Source: Cydia pomonella (lineage: Eukaryota; Arthropoda; Insecta; Lepidoptera; Tortricidae). Taken from it: 64,000 bases of DNA. The position numbers were made by a program, and so were the translations under genes. Numbering within the stretch: position 1 is the first letter of the stretch; each line of letters starts with the position of its first letter. Below, one piece after another: positions 63,820 to 64,000 of this stretch. The notes below the pieces were generated by a model. That model was not told the origin of the DNA. It saw only the letters and a list, made by a program, of their open reading frames with translations, and searched no databases. The DNA lies in assembly GCF_033807575.1 (NCBI RefSeq), contig NC_084723.1, positions 1,555,247-1,619,246 of the forward strand. The letters run 5' to 3'.

Positions 63820-64000
63820 GTATTTTTAAATTGTTATAATGAAATATACAGCTCCAACTAATTTGGTTTGAAAACTTGAAGTTATTTAAACATCTTAGTT
63901 TTCTATGTCAAAATATTCTTTCCATTTCTCATGCTCGTAAAATTAACGTTTAAGTAAGCGGCATAAAATTGCTTATTATGTCCAAGAGCATAAAGTAAAA

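Noticed and set aside
3331..63819. Assignment to the DOCK3/4 (sponge) branch
   Set aside because: ENP, NDLY and RGG in exon 10 resemble DOCK3/4, but exons 7-9 (REK..VC..VRIG, GLRRP, QGLWV) favour DOCK1/2/5. A tree would settle it.

Overview
The window is AT-rich nuclear DNA of an insect, most likely a moth or butterfly. This is inferred from the mixture of tRNA-headed SINEs, palindromic MITEs and CR1/RTE-type LINEs typical of Lepidoptera, and from the host gene.

Only one host gene is supported: the 5' part of a DOCK-family Rac GEF on the + strand, best read as the DOCK1/2/5 orthologue (myoblast city, mbc). I reconstructed eleven coding exons between 3331 and 63819. All junctions use GT..AG and all phases agree, giving one uninterrupted 489-codon reading frame. 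It covers the SH3 domain, the DOCK N-terminal helical region and the start of the DHR-1/C2 lipid-binding domain. The gene continues past the right edge. Intron 1 is about 35.8 kb (3377-39213) and intron 5 about 10.6 kb (46428-57060).

The introns and the upstream flank are crowded with transposable elements. Intron 1 holds a nearly complete antisense CR1-like LINE (about 14.06-19.33 kb) whose ORF1 has one in-frame stop. It also holds a hAT element with 8-bp target duplications (26.0-27.4 kb), a candidate Helitron (30.5-31.4 kb), a perfect-looking hairpin (32.0-32.2 kb) and a 5'-truncated RTE LINE nested in a tRNA-like foldback element (32.2-33.9 kb). Intron 5 holds a second antisense LINE (50.85 to about 55.4 kb) with both ORFs open from ATG to stop, a good candidate for a recently active copy.

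The rest is short repeats: about 15 copies of one tRNA-derived SINE, about 8 of a second SINE that shares its 3' end with LINE remnants here, a TA-flanked MITE family (4 copies), several palindromic MITE families, and small C-terminal scraps of other LINE reverse transcriptases. I saw no CRISPR array, bacterial operon or true tRNA/rRNA gene. The most unusual signals are the CR1-like ORF1 (PHD-like finger, coiled coil, esterase-like segment, then an 87-bp tandem duplication that yields two PCNA-interaction-box look-alikes), the intact antisense LINE in intron 5, and several clean nested insertions that can be dated relative to one another.
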